Source: Streptomyces griseoflavus
GTDB taxonomy: Bacteria > Actinomycetota > Actinomycetes > Streptomycetales > Streptomycetaceae
DNA: 64,000 nt
Direction of reading: 5' to 3'
Assembly: GCF_014649995.1 (NCBI RefSeq)
Contig: NZ_BMUC01000012.1
Span: 49,673-113,672 of the forward strand
In this document: one piece after another, positions 62,789-64,000 of the stretch
How the letters are laid out: the number at the start of each line of letters is the position of its first letter
Numbering within the stretch: the stretch's first letter is position 1
The notes under the pieces: generated by a model
Seen by the model: the letters and a program-made list of their open reading frames with translations, nothing else
Databases searched by the model: none
Told to the model about the DNA's origin: nothing
Made by a program: the position numbers and the translations under genes

Positions 62789-63490
62789 ATGAGCACCACG
62801 GGCCGAGGGCTGCACGGCCGGGTACTGGACACCCTCGGCCCCGAGATCACCGCCGGCGACTATCCGCCCGGCAGTGTGCTGCGCACCGACGAGCTCGCCC
62901 ACCGCTTCGACGTGTCGCGCTCCGTGATGCGCGAGGTGGTCCGCGTCCTGGAGTCCATGCACCTGGTCGAGTCCCGGCGCCGCGTCGGCGTGACGGTCCT
63001 GCCGACCCGCGAGTGGAACGTGTACGACCCCCAGGTCATTCGCTGGCGCCTGGCCGGCGCGGACCGCCCCCGGCAGTTGCGCTCCCTCACGGTCCTGCGC
63101 TCGGCGATCGAACCGGTCGCGGCCGGCCTGGCCGCGCGCCACGCCACCGCGGAGCAGTGCGCCGAACTCACCGAGTGCGCCCTCGGCATGGTCGCCAACT
63201 CACGCGGTCACCGGCTGGAGGGGTACCTCTTCCACGACATGGCGTTCCACCGCGTCATCCTGAACGCCTCCGGCAACGAGATGTTCGCCCGCCTCGGCGA
63301 CGTGGTCGCCGAGGTGCTGGCCGGCCGCACCCACCACGACGTGATGTTCGAGGACCCCGACCCCGCCGCCGTCACCCTGCACGTCCAGCTCGCCGAGGCG
63401 GTCCGCGAACGCGACGCCGCCCGCGCGGAGAAGCTGACCCGCGAGATCACCGAGGGCGCCCTCCAGGAACTGGACATCCTGGCGCCCTAG
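62789..63490 (+). CDS. gntR: Gluconate operon regulator GntR (FadR subfamily)
   Basis: 233-aa regulator with winged HTH (PPGSVLRTDELAHRFDVSRS, MREVVRVLESMHLVESRRRV) and an FCD ligand domain including FHDMAFHRVILNASGNEMFA (metal-binding His). ATG 62789 chosen; GTG 62783 possible. Leaderless transcript likely. Represses gntK-gntP until gluconate or a phosphate ester is present, by analogy. Confidence 0.92.
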   Translation: MSTTGRGLHGRVLDTLGPEITAGDYPPGSVLRTDELAHRFDVSRSVMREVVRVLESMHLVESRRRVGVTVLPTREWNVYDPQVIRWRLAGADRPRQLRSLTVLRSAIEPVAAGLAARHATAEQCAELTECALGMVANSRGHRLEGYLFHDMAFHRVILNASGNEMFARLGDVVAEVLAGRTHHDVMFEDPDPAAVTLHVQLAEAVRERDAARAEKLTREITEGALQELDILAP

Positions 63491-63861
63491 TCGAGGAAGT
63501 CCCCGTCCACGTACACCCACGCCCCGTCGACCCGCTCGAACCGGCTGCGCTCGTGCAGCGAGCCGCCCCGGTAGGAGGCGCGGAAGGTCACCGTGCCGGT
63601 GGAGTGGAAGGCGGACCCGCCCTCCGTGTCCAGGATCTCCAGCCCGGCCCACCGCATCCCGGGATCGAAATCGATCCGCTCCGGCCGCGTCCCCGGATGC
63701 CAGGTCCGCAGCAGGTACGGGCCGTCCTGCCGCACGAACGCGCAGTACCGCGACCGCATCAGCCGCTCCGCGGTGGGCGCGGCGGCCGTGCCGCCGTGGA
63801 ACCGGCCGCAGCACGCCTCGTACGCCTCGGGCAGCCCGCAGGGGCAGGAACGAGCGGTCAT
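63487..63861 (-). CDS. YchJ/UPF0225 family SEC-C protein
   Basis: 124-aa protein. N-terminal zinc motif CPCGLPEAYEACCGRFHGG (SEC-C), SRYCAFVRQDGPYLLRTWHP, and C-terminal NTF2-like fold. ATG preceded by GGAGGGTGACC. Its stop overlaps the gntR stop in a palindromic CTAG. Function unknown. Confidence 0.9.
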   Translation of the reverse strand: MTARSCPCGLPEAYEACCGRFHGGTAAAPTAERLMRSRYCAFVRQDGPYLLRTWHPGTRPERIDFDPGMRWAGLEILDTEGGSAFHSTGTVTFRASYRGGSLHERSRFERVDGAWVYVDGDFLD

Positions 63862-63884
63862 GGTCACCCTCCGCCGGCAACGCC

Positions 63885-63918
63885 GTGAGGGCCGCGACCT
63901 CGCGGTCGCGGCCCTCAC
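63885..63918 (-). terminator. Terminator after tRNA-Leu
   Basis: GTGAGGGCCGCGAC / GTCGCGGCCCTCAC, perfect 14-bp stem with a 6-nt loop, 9 bp from the tRNA 3' end. Confidence 0.85.
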
Positions 63919-63926
63919 GCTTCATG

Positions 63927-64000
63927 TGTCCGAGGGGGGACTTGAACCCCCACGCCCGATAAAGGGCACTAGCACCTCAAGCTAGCGCGTCTGCCATTCC
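63927..64000 (-). tRNA. tRNA-Leu(GAG), 5' end outside window
   Basis: Reverse strand: D-arm, anticodon stem CUAGC / GCUAG around loop UUGAGGU (anticodon GAG), a long variable arm, T-arm GUGGGGGUUCAAGUCCCCCC and acceptor 3' strand CUCGGAC with discriminator A. CCA not encoded. About 10 nt missing at the 5' end. Confidence 0.92.

Noticed and set aside
1-64000. Prophage, integrative element or toxin-antitoxin island
   Set aside because: No integrase, transposase, phage structural gene or att repeat next to the tRNA-Leu was seen.

Overview
This window looks like the chromosome of a Streptomyces or close relative. It has very high GC, strong third-position G/C bias, many GTG/TTG starts, 4-bp start/stop overlaps, hairpin terminators without T-tracts, and streptomycete families (SepF-like SflA, streptogrisin proteases, LAxTG-anchored LPMO, SoxR, GntR-GntK-GntP). 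From memory, and unchecked, the gene order resembles the S. coelicolor core region around SCO1750 down to SCO1678. It is not a mobile island: I see no phage, integrase, transposase, CRISPR or rRNA genes.

Layout. 1-5.9 kb: the end of a glutaryl-CoA-dehydrogenase-like gene, sflA, a Cys-rich DUF5685 protein and two tandem streptogrisin-type secreted proteases. 5.9-10.6 kb: a LexA box followed by dnaE2 and a coupled Y-family (ImuB-like) protein, an SOS mutasome cassette. 10.6-19.1 kb: a cupin/MarR pair with a triple operator, a secreted lipase, a sortase-type LPMO, acetyltransferases, a methyltransferase, DUF402, GntR, DUF72 and an AAA ATPase. 19.2-23.2 kb: a translationally coupled GT2-GT2-NodB deacetylase operon and a secreted SGNH esterase. 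23.2-31.2 kb: a Ser/Thr kinase, then a DUF4331-TPR-NicO operon divergent from an ECF sigma/anti-sigma pair (SigK/RskA type), with a candidate SigK-type promoter between them. 31.2-33.5 kb: a decayed ABC-2 permease and a stand-alone Type ISP specificity-like protein. 33.5-41 kb: a GntR regulator, homogentisate dioxygenase, a lipoprotein, TetR, a molybdopterin oxidoreductase and an orphan MalK/MsiK-type ATPase. 41-48.6 kb: ALDH-ADH, ArsR, TetR, acyl-CoA dehydrogenase, YiaA-like protein, TetR, MaoC dehydratase and SoxR. 48.7-57.8 kb: NamZ-like exo-muramidase, SDR, TetR, an ACAD10/11-like dehydrogenase plus kinase pair, quinone oxidoreductase, NUDIX and two DUF202 proteins. 57.8-64 kb: a repeat-like hypothetical, an APC permease, the gluconate genes gntP-gntK/gntR, YchJ and a tRNA-Leu(GAG) cut by the window end.

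Most interesting points. (i) A split bacterial version of mammalian ACAD10/ACAD11 (kinase next to dehydrogenase) lies beside an SDR and a TetR. Three near-identical 20-bp palindromes precede these and a molybdopterin enzyme, suggesting a 4-hydroxyacyl-CoA catabolic module and a small regulon. (ii) A SigK/RskA-like pair faces a DUF4331-TPR-metal-exporter operon. (iii) The Y-family protein behind dnaE2 appears to have lost catalytic acidic residues. (iv) An orphan Type ISP target-recognition domain. (v) Several operator pairs link regulators to nearby catabolic genes.
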